A stretch of DNA of 64,000 nt from Cephalotus follicularis (Eukaryota; Streptophyta; Magnoliopsida; Oxalidales; Cephalotaceae): the NCBI GenBank assembly GCA_001972305.1, contig BDDD01002851.1, positions 86,774-150,773 on the forward strand, written 5' to 3'. Of this stretch, positions 33,701 to 45,700 are shown in pieces (position 1 is the stretch's first letter; the number at the start of each line of letters is the position of its first letter). A program made the position numbers and the translations under genes. The notes below the pieces were generated by a model. It was not told the origin of the DNA and ran no database searches. It was given only the letters and a program-made list of their open reading frames with translations.

Positions 33701-36700
33701 TCCACCATGTATGCAACCTTGCCCACCTTCCTCACGATCGGAAATGGACCCTCGTATCTTCTAACCAACCCCTTGTGTAAACTCCGAAAGGCTTTGTAAT
33801 TTTGGGGTTGAAGCTTGATAAGGACAAGGTCACCCACTTGGAACTCCCGTGGCCTTCGCTTCTTGTCTGACCATTTCTTAATGCGCTTGTTGGCTTTCTC
33901 CAAGTAAGCATGGGCGATGTCGGCTTGTTCTTGCCATGTCTTGGCAAGCTTATATGCTGCGGGGCTTGATCCTGTATAGCCGGTTGCCACGGCATTGGGC
34001 GCGAGTGGTTGCTGTCCTGTTATGAGCTCAAAAGAGCTGCGGTGTGTTGCCTCACTTAGTTGTAGGTTGTAGGAGAATTGGGCTATGTCCAAGAGCTTCG
34101 CCCAAATGGATTGGTTGGCACTCACATAGTGCCGCAAATATATCTCCAACAATGCATTCACCCGTTCAGTTTGTCCATCGGTTTGCGGGTGGAAGCTCGT
34201 AGAGAAGTTCAACTTTGGACCCCATGAGTTTGAATAGCTCGGTCCAGAATTTCCCGGTAAAGCGAGCGTCTCGATCGCTCACTATGTTTTGGGGCACTCC
34301 CCAATACTTGACCACATGTTTAAGAAATAGTCGGGCTACTTCTTCTGCAGGGCATTCTTTGGTTGCTGGGATGAATATGACGTACTTGAAAAATCGATCC
34401 ACCACGACCATGATAGTACCATATCCATCCGATTTGGGCAGTCCCACAATGAAGTCCATAGAGATGCTTTCCCAAGGACGGTCTGGAATAGGCAACGGCT
34501 CAAGCAATCCCCCTGGTTTGCTTTGTTCCACCTTGTCTTGTTGGCACACAAGGCAGGTGCGCACGTAGACCTCCACATCTTCCCTCATGTGTGACCAATA
34601 ATACCTGTCCTCCACTAAGGCACGTGTTCGTTGCTGTCCCGGATGTCCCGCCCATAAGGAATCGTGGCACTCCTTGAGAACTTCGCGCCGCAAGTTATCC
34701 CACTTCGGCACGTACAATCGATCTCCCTTGGTGAAAATCAGCCCCTCCTTCTCCCAAAACCTCCTTGTTTTTCCGGACTTAATGTATTCGAACAAGGTTT
34801 TGGCAAAGGTATCATGTTGTAGCCCTTCGCGAATGTGGTCTAAAAACGGACTCTCGGGTCTGCTAATAGCTGTAAGTGCAGCCTTTCGACTTAGCGCATC
34901 GGCCACTAGATTTGCCTTGCCTGGCTTGTACTCCAGTACGTAGTCGAACTCGGCCAAGAAGTCTTGCCACCGTGCTTGCTTTGGGCTGAGCTTCTTCTGC
35001 GTCTGGAAATAACTTGTGGCCACGTTGTCGGTCTTGACCACAAATTTGCTTCCCAAGAGGTAGTGACGCCACGTGCGTAGGCAATGTGCTACAGCGGTCA
35101 TCTCTTTTTCTTGCACGGTGTAGCGTCGCTCCGTGTCATTCAACTTGCGGCTTTCATAAGCTATTGGATGACTATCCTGCATAAGAACCCCTCCAATAGC
35201 GAAATCAGATGCATCCGTGTGTACCTCGAATGACTTGGAATGATCTGGCAAGGCAAGTACAGGCTCTTCGGTGATAGCCTGTTTCAGTGCATCGAAGGCC
35301 TCCTGGCAGCGCTCGCTCCACTCCCATGGACGATTCTTCTTGAGCAAGTCTGTCAAGGGTGCTGCCTTAGCTGAGTAACCCGAGATAAATCGCCGATAAT
35401 AGTTGGCGAGACCCAGGAAGGATCTTAGTTCCGGAACCTTCTTGGGCGGCTCCCATTCTTGGATAGCTTGTACCTTTGCTCCATCCATCCGGATTTTTCC
35501 ATGACCTATCCGGTGCCATAAGAACTCGATCTCCTGTTGGGCAAACGAGCATTTCTCCTTCTTGACATAGAGCTCGTTGGTTCGGAGCACTTGGAAACCT
35601 GTCTTAGATGATTAACATGTTCTTCTAATGTGTACCCCGAACGTAGATCAAGCTTGGAAAACCACCGCGCACTCCCAAGCTGATCGAAGAGATACGCGAT
35701 CAAAGGAATCGGATACTTGTTCTTCACCGTTACTTTATTGAGTGCCCGATAGTCAATACATAAACGGAGAGAACCATCTCGCTTACGATGGAAAAGCACT
35801 GGAGCACCATATGGAGCTTTGGAAGGTTGAATATATCCAGCGTCTAAGAGCTCCTTCAATTGCTTCCGAAGTTCTTCAAGCTCGGGTGGAGCCATACGAT
35901 ATGGTGCTTGAGAAGGGGGCTTAGCACCCGGCTCTAGCCGATGCGCTAAGTCGAAAGGCTGCACTTACAGCTATTAGCAGACCCGAGAGTCCACATTCGC
36001 GAAGGGCTACAACATGATACCTTTGCCAAAACCTTGTTCGAATACATTTAAGTCCGGAAAAACAAGGAGGTTTTGGGAGAAGGAGGGGCTGATTTTCACC
36101 AAGGGAGATCGATTGTACGTGCCGAAGTGGGATAACTTGCGGCGCGAAGTTCTCAAGGAGTGCCACGATTCCTTATGGGCGGGACATCCGAGACAGCAAC
36201 GCACACATGCCTTAGTGGAGGACAGGTATTATTGGCCACACATGAGGGAAGATGTGGAGGCCTACGTGCGCACCTGCCTTGTGTGCCAACAAGAAAAGGT
36301 GGAACAAAGCAAACCAGGGGGATTGCTTGAGCCGTTGCCTATTCCAGACCGTCCTTGGGAAAGCATCTCTATGGACTTCATTGTGGGACTGCCCAAATCG
36401 GATGGATATGGTACTATCATGGTCGTGGTGGATCGATTTTACAAGTACGACATATTCATCCCAGCAACCAAAGAATGCCCTGCAGAAGAAGAAGCCCGAC
36501 TATTTCTTAAACATGTGGTCAAGTATTGGGGAGTGCCCCAAAACATAGTGAGCGATCGAGACGCTCGCTTTACCGGGAAATTCTGGACCGAGCTATTCAA
36601 ACTCATGGGGTCCAAGTTGAACTTCTCTACGAGCTTCCACCCGCAAACCGATGGACAAACTGAACGGGTGAATGCATTGTTGGAGATATATTTGCGGCAC

Positions 36701-39700
36701 TATGTGAGTGCCAACCAATCCAATTGGGCGAAGCTCTTGGACATAGCCCAATTCTCCTACAACCTACAACAAAGTGAGGCAACACACCGCAGCACTTTTG
36801 AGCTCATAACAGGACAGCAACCACTCACGCCCAATGCCGTGGCAACCGGCTATACAGGATCAAGCCCCGCAGCATATAAGCTTGCCAAGACATGGCAAGA
36901 ACAAGCCGACATCGCCCATGCTTACTTGGAGAAAGCCAACAAGCGCATGAAGAAATGGGCAGACAAGAAGCGAAGGCCACGGGAGTTCCAAGTGGGAGAT
37001 CTTGTCCTTATCGAGCTTCAACCCCAAAATTACAAAGTCTTTCGGAGTTTACACAAGGGGTTGGTTAGAAGATACGAGGGTCCATTTCCGATCGTGAGGA
37101 AGGTGGGCAAGGTTGCATACATGGTGGAGTTGCCACCCAAGCTCAAGCTTCATCCGGTTTTCCACGTAAGCTTACTGAAGCCCTATCATTCGGACAAGGA
37201 AGATCCCGACCGGGGGGAATCCAAGCGTGCACCACCGATTGTTACTACCTCTTACGAAAGGGAGGTAGATTACATAATTGCCGAGAGAATTGTCCGAAAG
37301 AAGCGCGTGCCAAGCTACTTGGAGTTTCTAGTGAAGTGGAAGGGACTACCGGACAACGAAGCAAGCTGGGAACGCGAAGTCGACTTATGGCAATTCAAGG
37401 AGCAAATTGTCCGATTTCGTAAGGAGCAAGCGACGAGGGCGTCGCTCGAATAAGTGGGGGAGAATGTTACGCCCAGAATTTTTCCGCGTGCCCTTGGGGC
37501 TCATTGAGCTACAATTTTGTTATAACAGAGGTTCCATGGGCACACTTGCTAGAAGGCTCTAGAATTCTCCAAAGTCGTGGAGAGTTATCCTCCTAGAATT
37601 CTCTAGAGCCATGGAGAAGTTATCCTTCTAGAATTCTCCCGAGTTGTGGAGAATTCTCATGTAAATACTAGAGTATGAGAGACTAGTATAGAGCTCTCTA
37701 GAGAAAGCTTCCTAGAAGTCTCTAGGAAGAGTGTAGAAGCATGAAGTAACTAGAATGGTCTAGGTGTTAAATCCTAGCCATACACTTGTACAAATCATAG
37801 CCATTCATTGTACTTGGCAAGGCCTATAAATAGGCAAGCCATCTCATTTGTAACATCATCCAAGAATTTAAGTTTGAGTGAATTGTAAAGCATTCATTCT
37901 AGGCATTCCATCTCTCTCAATACTTAGTCTCTTTTGTGTGTGAGTTAAACACTTGAGAGCAAGGGTTAGGCTGACTTAGCTTACTCATTGAAGGGAAAGT
38001 TTGCTAAGTGCCGCACGGTCTAAGTGAGTCCGTGAATGTATGAGGAATTAAATTTTCTCACACCTATCACTGCAGATGTGAAACAAATGCAGGACTAGAG
38101 GGGGCAATTGGCAGTTATGAGTTTCTTAGGGGGTTTAGGAGATACTTGGAGGTGTGGAGGTAGCTTTTCTTGCTGGCACTTTTTCTCGTGTTCTATGGGT
38201 GTCTCGTGAGATGACTCAGGATATCCATGTTCATGGCAATTTGGGTGATAAATCTGCTCTTGCAACTCAGAGTACTCATGGGGGTGGTCGGAGTGGTTCA
38301 CTTAGAGTTGGTAATTTTGGTGGCAGAGGATCTGGTAGAGGACAGAGTTCAGGGGGAGAGACTTTTGGTTATGTTCGACAATGTTATTACTGTGGTGAAT
38401 TGGGTCATCTTCAACGTAATTGTTGGAAGCTTCATGGCAAACCATCATCTCAACCACGGTTTGCCAATGCAATTGTTAAATCCAGATACTGCACCACAGG
38501 CATCTCAAACTTCAACAGGGAAAATAGTTATTATGTCTGATGAGGAATATACCCATTATATGCAGTCCAATAAATCTTAGCAGACACCATATTCTTTTAC
38601 AACTACTTTTTTTCAGACAGGTAATGCCATTGCATACCTTTCCTATACTCCTCAACCTTGGGTCTTTGGCTCAGGTTCAACCGATCATATGACTGTCAAT
38701 TCAGGTATACTTTCTTCTTTTGATGATTTATTGCCTACATCAACGGTCACCTTAGCCGACGGGTTCACTGTTCCTGTTAAGGGCACTGATACTGCTTGTC
38801 CTAACTATGCCCTGCCTTTGTTTGATGTCCTTTTTATACCAAATTTCCCATTCAATCTCTTGTTAATTAGTAAACTTACGAGGACACTTAATTGTTGTGT
38901 CTTATTCTACCATAATTTTTGTATTTTTCAGGATTTTATGACACGAAAGACGATTGGTAAATGGTGGGAGTCAGGTGGTCTTTATATCCTGGATGCATCT
39001 TCATCTATTCCAGCATCTCTTGCATGTTCCAGTGTGTTATCACCAGTTCAGATTCATTGTTAATTGGGTCATCCATCTCTACAAAACCTAAAGAAACTGG
39101 TTCCTAGTTTGAGTTCTTTATCTAATTTAGAATGTGAGTCGTGTCAGTTTGGGAAACACCATCGTGTGTCTTACCCTCCTAGAGTCAATAAGCGGTTTGC
39201 GAACCCATTTCTTATTGTTCATTCCAATATTTGGTGACCTAGCCCCGTATTGTCAAACCAAGGATTTAAATATTTTGTTATTTTTGTGGATGATCACTCT
39301 CGAGTGACATGGATTTATTTAATGAAAAATCATTCTAATTTTTTTCTATATTTTGTACTTTTGTAGCTGAAATTCAAACTCAGTTTTGTGCTTCCATTCG
39401 TATTTTGCGTAGTGATAATACTAAGGAGTATTTTAATGCTACGTATTCTAATTTTATTACAAAACATGATATGATTCATCAATATTCTTGCTTGTATACT
39501 CCACTCCAAAATGGAGTTACTGAGAGGAAAAATCGGCACTTGTTGGAAGTTACTTGAACATTATTGTTTCATATAAAGGTTCCAAAAATGTTTTGGGCTG
39601 ATGCAGTCTTAACCTTTTGTCATCTTATTAATCGTATGCCCTATTCTGTTCTTGGTGGGAGTATTCCTTATTCTCTCATTTTTCCTTCTCATTGTTTGTT

Positions 39701-42700
39701 CCCTTTGCCTCCCCGTATTTTTAGATGTGTTTTTTTATGTTTAAGGTCATCGTTTAAATGTCTCGAAGTTAGATCATAAGGCTCTCAAGTGTACTAAAAA
39801 AGGATATCGATGTTACTCTTTTGAGCTTAATCGTTATGTTGTGTCTGCTGATGTGTCTTTATTTGAGTCCACTCCTTATCAGTTTGGGACTTCAAATGAC
39901 TCGAAAGTAGTTGATGATTTTCCGGTCTACTTTATTCAACGTTCCGTTACCAACTCACCTACAGCTCCATCATCCCGTCCTGTTCTAGAGATTCGCTAGG
40001 TATGTACTCTTCGTCCTCGTCCACTTACTATTACTGAGCACCCTGACTCTATTGCTTTGCCAGATTCTTCCTCCTTTGTGGATCTCCCTAACCTTCCTAT
40101 TGTTCTCAGAAAAGGTAAACGCAGTTGTAATACACATCCTATTTCATCTTTTGTTTCTTATACAAATGTTTCTCTTACTTTCTGTTTTTTCTTCTCACTA
40201 TTGATTCCTACCCCATTCCCAAATCTATTTCAGTGGCATTATCTCATTCTGGGTAAAGAAAGCTATGGAAGAAGAAATGGTGGCTATGGCACAGAATCAA
40301 ACTTGGGAATTAGTTCCTTTACCTGATGGTAAGACTACTACTAGTTGTCGTTGGGTGCATGAAGTTTAAGTGAATTCTGATGGTTCTCTTGCTCGTTTGA
40401 AGGCCAGGTTAATGGCCAGAGGATATGCCCAGACATGTGGCGTTGATTATTCTGATAATTTTTTGCCTGTAGCTAAAGTTGCATCTGTTAGACTTCTTGT
40501 CTCTCTTGCAGCTTCTCATCATTGACCCTTGTATCAACTATATGTTAAAAATGCCTTTTTACATGGTGATTTACAAGAAGAGGTATATATGGAGCAACCA
40601 CCTGAGTTTGTTGCTCAGGGCGAGTCTGGGATGGTGTGCAAGCTTAAGAAGTCATTGTATGAGTTAAAACAGTCACCCAGGGCGTGGTTTGGTCACTTTA
40701 TTGATGTTGTAATTGAATTTAGAATGGTCCGTTATAGTGGTGATCATTCAGTGTTCTATCGTCACTCTAACGCTGGGTGGATTTTGTTGAGTGTGTATGT
40801 TGATGATATTTTGATCACAGGAGATGATCATGAGGGTATTCGGTTGTTGAAAGTTTACCTATAACAGAGATTTTAAACTAAAGACTTGGGACGACTCATG
40901 TATTTTTTGGGTATTGAAGTCGCACAATCATCACGGGAAGGTATTTTTATGTCCCAACGTAAATATATACTTGATCTATTGGATTAGACTGTTATGTTAA
41001 GTTCCAAACCATACTCCAATGGATCCTAACCAGAAGCTTATGGTAGATGATAGAGATGTATTAGAGGATCCTGAGAAGTATCGGAGGTTGGTAGGTAAAC
41101 TTAATTATTTAACTGTCACTCGCCCAGATATTGTTTTTCCTGTGAGTGTGGTTAGTCAATTCTTATCTTCTCTTCGGTCTTCTCATTGGGATGCTGTTAT
41201 TCGTATCTTGAGGTATCTTAAGGGTAGTCCAGGACGTGGGTTGTTCTATTATGATCATGGTCATTGTCGGGTTGAAGGTTTTTCTGATGCTGATTGGGCA
41301 GGGTCCCCTTCTGACAGAAGGCTTACTATTGGCTATTGTGTTTTCGTTGGAGGCAATCTTGTCTCATAGAAAAGCAAGAAACAGTGGATTTTGTTGAGTG
41401 TGTATGTTGATGATATTTTGATCACAGGAGATGATCATGAGGGTATTCGGTTGTTGAAAGTTTACCTATAACAGAGATTTTAAACTAAAGACTTGGGACG
41501 ACTCATGTATTTTTTGGGTATTGAAGTCGCACAATCATCACGGGAAGGTATTTTTATGTCCCAACGTAAATATATACTTGATCTATTGGATTAGACTGTT
41601 ATGTTAAGTTCCAAACCATACTCCAATGGATCCTAACCAGAAGCTTATGGTAGATGATAGAGATGTATTAGAGGATCCTGAGAAGTATCGGAGGTTGGTA
41701 GGTAAACTTAATTATTTAACTGTCACTCGCCCAGATATTGTTTTTCCTGTGAGTGTGGTTAGTCAATTCTTATCTTCTCTTCGGTCTTCTCATTGGGATG
41801 CTGTTATTCGTATCTTGAGGTATCTTAAGGGTAGTCCAGGACGTGGGTTGTTCTATTATGATCATGGTCATTGTCGGGTTGAAGGTTTTTCTGATGCTGA
41901 TTGGGCAGGGTCCCCTTCTGACAGAAGGCTTACTATTGGCTATTGTGTTTTCGTTGGAGGCAATCTTGTCTCATAGAAAAGCAAGAAACGGAGTGTAACT
42001 ACACGTTCTCGTGCCGAGTCAGAGTACAGTGCCACTAATTTTACATGTGAGTTGATTTGAATACGACAATTATTGGGTTAACTTGGGCTTGGTGACCTGT
42101 CTCCTATGCAGTTGTGGTGTGATAACCAAGCTGCTATTCATATTGCCTCAAATCATGTATTTCATGAGCGTACTAAGCATATTGAGGTAGGTTGTCATTT
42201 CATTCGTGAGAAGCTTCAGTAAAAGCTTATTTCAACCAACTTTGTGAGAACAACTGAATAACTTGTAGATGTGTTTACAAAGTCCTTAGACAGTAAGAGG
42301 ATTAAAACTATTTGTAAAAAGCTGAGTATGTATGATATGTATGCTCCAGTTTAAGGGGGGAGTGTTAGATGAGGATAAATTTGGGTTAAGGGTAAATTAG
42401 TCTTTATATCAAGTTGTATTTCACTATAAATATAATATGATTAGTGCAGACTAATTTTTCTGACACTTTGATCTCAAATTTTTGAATAATAATTAGTATT
42501 AGTTAAATGAAGGAGAGGGCTCCCCATTTAAGAAGTAATTATACAAACGATAGAAGCTGCCAATGAAAATGAAGTAATGAAGTAGAAGAGCTCAAATTCC
42601 AAATGAACAAATTCAAACATGAAAATGATCTTTTTACTTCTCAAAGAAGAGGGGCAAGGGGATTTATCGAGAAACATCTCTTGTGCTTCCTGTAAGATCA

Positions 42701-45700
42701 TGATTGGATTGTTTGTGTTTTTATTTTTATTTTTATTCTTTGGTAGGTTGCAGGAGAAACGGAGACCAAGGGACAAATTAAGTTGCGGTTCAAGACAGCA
42801 GCTTGTAAGGATGTGGTGTGCATAAGGTCATTCCAGTTGACGCAAAAGGCATCCAAGATGGAGTATAAGGCGATTGAGAGCGTGCTTCAAACCATAAATC
42901 CTCACACTGGAGAGGTAATAAGCCTTTAATTATTGTTGTGAGTGTGCATGCGTGCATGTTCATTTTGATGTTATAGTATTATACCAATCATGTCAATGAA
43001 CTTTCTGTTCCTTGCTTTAGTTATTGATGTCAGAATCAATAATCTATCCACACTGTATAAATTATATACGCTAACCAGTTATTGTTTGCATTGAAAGGTC
43101 ATCTGGTTCGTGTCACTCAAAATTTTCATCGCCTTAAAGTTTTTAAGTTAAAAGTTAAATTGTTGCAATCAGTGGGTTCATGCTTGGTGTATTTGAAAAT
43201 GCTTATTGGTCCTGCGTAATAGATTATTAGATTTATGTGGTTTGTCTTTTTATTTCTGCCCTTTTCACAGCAAGAAATTTTATAAACTGCACGTAACAGT
43301 AGATGTAGAGATTCCTTTAAAGTAAATTTGGAGATGTTCACTTGGGATGATACATGGATGTACATCTTGGTGTGAATGTTTAGTTAGTAAATTGACTTTA
43401 ATTTGTTAAAAACGTTTGATTGGTGGAACCTATAGTAACGCGCTACGTGTATCATGCACCTATGAAATAAATTTATTAAATAAACCACTTTTTTTTTTGT
43501 AATTTGATTTCTATATACCCAATTCCTATAACGTTTATAAATAAACGTTAAAATGAACGGCTATTAAATTGAAGTGTGTTTTTGTCCATTTAAAAATTTT
43601 AAGTGCTGAAATATCCTCCATCCTAAACTACAACGGTTTGTTAATATTTTACTCAATATTCTATGTATATTGACAATAATAAAACCAGTATATTGACATG
43701 TGATGCCACATAGCTAGACATGATGAGACGATGTTAACAAAAACCTAACGACGATTATGTACTTGATCAGATTTTAATAGTTTGGTAATCAACAAAAACT
43801 AGCTAGAAGTTCATACATCTAGGTGAACATTTGACCAAAATTCAGGTATACTATCAGAGTACTTTAGCCAATATATAACATGTCATATATGCATGATATG
43901 AATTATATGGACATCAACTCATATATCATTCATAATTAAGATATCTGTAATGATATTGCACATATCTTACTTTCATTGGTGAGTCTGTGCTTATGTTATA
44001 ATCAGATCTTCAATAGAGGTTAGATTGGCAATGTGATTGTCAAGGTTTTGACACACTGTTGAAGAAACTAATGGCAATAATAAACTTCCAATATGGAATT
44101 TCTTAGTGGAATAGTGCAAGCTAGAAGCATAGGGGCACAACATAATCTTGGGGATTCATATTCAAGATTTTATATGACCCTCCTCCCTTATTTGGGCAAA
44201 AAGCTGATTCAAGTAGATTGCAATCATGTGATAGCCATACACAATTTAGTTCAATATGATTGATCTGCATTAGGATAGTGTTTAAATGAAGAATAATGAT
44301 GTGAAATTGTTGATGTCAAATTGTGAAAAAAATTCTAGATTAATACTAACTGATGAAACGTGAAATGCTATTATCTTATGCAAGGCCGCTATATAAATGG
44401 ACTTTGAAAAAAGCTAATGATATAATTCGATTACTTTGGCTATAAAAAATGGTCAAGTGACTAAGGCAACATCTTTAACACTATGGTCCCATTTTTTAAA
44501 CAAAATAATAAAAATAAAATAAAAAAAAAGGGAAAATTAAAAAAAAAACAATAATTTAATAAAAAAAAAATTAATTAAACAAAAAAAAAAAGAAGGAAAA
44601 ATAAAAAGAACAAAAATTAACAAAAAAAAAAAAAAAAAGATAATTTTTTTATTTAAAAAATAAAACAAAAAAAAAAAAAAAAATAAAAAAAAAAAAATAG
44701 GAAAAAAAAAAATAAAAAAAAAAAAAAAGAATTAGAAAAAAAAACAAAAAAAAATAAAAAATAGACAAATTAATAAAAAGACAAAAAAAAGAAAAAAAAT
44801 TAGAATAAAAAACAAATAAAAATTAGAAAAAAAAAAAAAATTAAAAAAAAAAAATAAAAAAAAAAGATTTAAGATAAAAAAAAATTTTTTAAGAAAAAAA
44901 AAAAAAAAGAAACAAAAAAAAAAAAATAAAAAAAAAATAAAAAAAAAAAAGCCGAAAACCAAACAACCGAACCGGAAAAAAATCTGTTAGTTCGGTTCAG
45001 TTATTTGGTTTTCAGGCACTTTTGAACACCCATAGGCTTGTCTGATTATGAAATTGGCTAGTCTGGACGTGAAACTGACCCTGTGTTAAAGAAATCTTTG
45101 TATTAAACTATCAATTCTTCAAAAATAATAATATTCATTCTACCTATGATATTGCTTCTCATTATTAAAGATGTTGTGTAATAGTAATCTCAAATTCCTA
45201 CAAAATCAAAAGAAAATGTGTGATGGTTAATAATTATAATCAAGTAATATATCTCATTAAGATGACAACAACGTAAGTGTGACTTCAATGCACGCGATGC
45301 AGATTTCCCACAAAAGAACTTAGAAATTTTCTGTAAGGTGTGGGTCTAATGAGTAGAAGCAGTCATGTTGGCTTTGGGACCATGGCCCCTTTGGACTAGC
45401 CTGATGTCTTCCCCTGCTTAAAGGAAAATAAACAAAGAGTCACCTTTGCCTCTTTTAGCATTTGCACCATCGCATTAATTTATATACTCATTTTACTTAG
45501 TACTTGTTAGATAAGGATAAATTAGTCGAGGGTAAATTAGTCTTTATACCAAGTTGTACATCACTATAAATATATAGTTAGTGCAGACTAATTTGTCTGA
45601 CACTTTGATCACTAAATTCTGACTAACATGGTATCAGAGATTAATTAATTTAGTATTACAAAAAAAAAAAAACCCTGGCGCTGTTAGTGCCGCACATCGT

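Larger units (their letters stand above)
32792..38035. mobile_element. Head-to-head (inverted) Ty3/gypsy chromovirus nested in copia gag
   Basis: Two 3' halves of the same element face outwards: a minus-strand half (32792-35936) and a plus-strand half (35937-38035). Each ends in its own polypurine tract and 3' LTR (TGTTACGCCC... type). The segments 32792-34904 and 35937-38035 form a 2.1-kb inverted repeat around a 1,032-bp spacer of RT and RNase H sequence. No 5' LTR, primer site or gag exists. Integrase ends in a classical chromodomain. The lineage is chromovirus, possibly Galadriel- or Reina-like. Confidence 0.85.
38035..42360 (+). pseudogene. Family I copy 1: rest of gag, protease, integrase, RT, RNase H
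   Basis: Zinc knuckle [14 protein letters not shown] at about 38379. The protease site reads FGSGSTDHM where copy 2 has IDSGSTDHM, so the catalytic Asp is lost. Integrase keeps [10 protein letters not shown] with stops around it. RT keeps [16 protein letters not shown] and YVDDILITG. RNase H includes [15 protein letters not shown]. Many stops and frameshifts are present. Confidence 0.85.
31550..42491 (+). mobile_element. Ty1/copia element, family I copy 1, in RAD50 intron 2
   Basis: Short LTRs (31550-31678 and 42363-42491) start TGTTAGAT. A primer site TGGTATCAGAGCC (31679) follows the first, and a polypurine tract precedes the second (TTAAGGGGGGAG). Flanks AGTAG and ATTAG differ by one base, a weathered 5-bp duplication. 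Integrase precedes reverse transcriptase, as in copia. It is interrupted in gag by an inverted chromovirus (32792-38035) and carries a 607-bp tandem duplication in pol. Same orientation as RAD50. Confidence 0.9.

Noticed and set aside
44732..44962. Phe-rich minus-strand ORF
   Set aside because: It is the reverse of the poly-A tract; pure low complexity.
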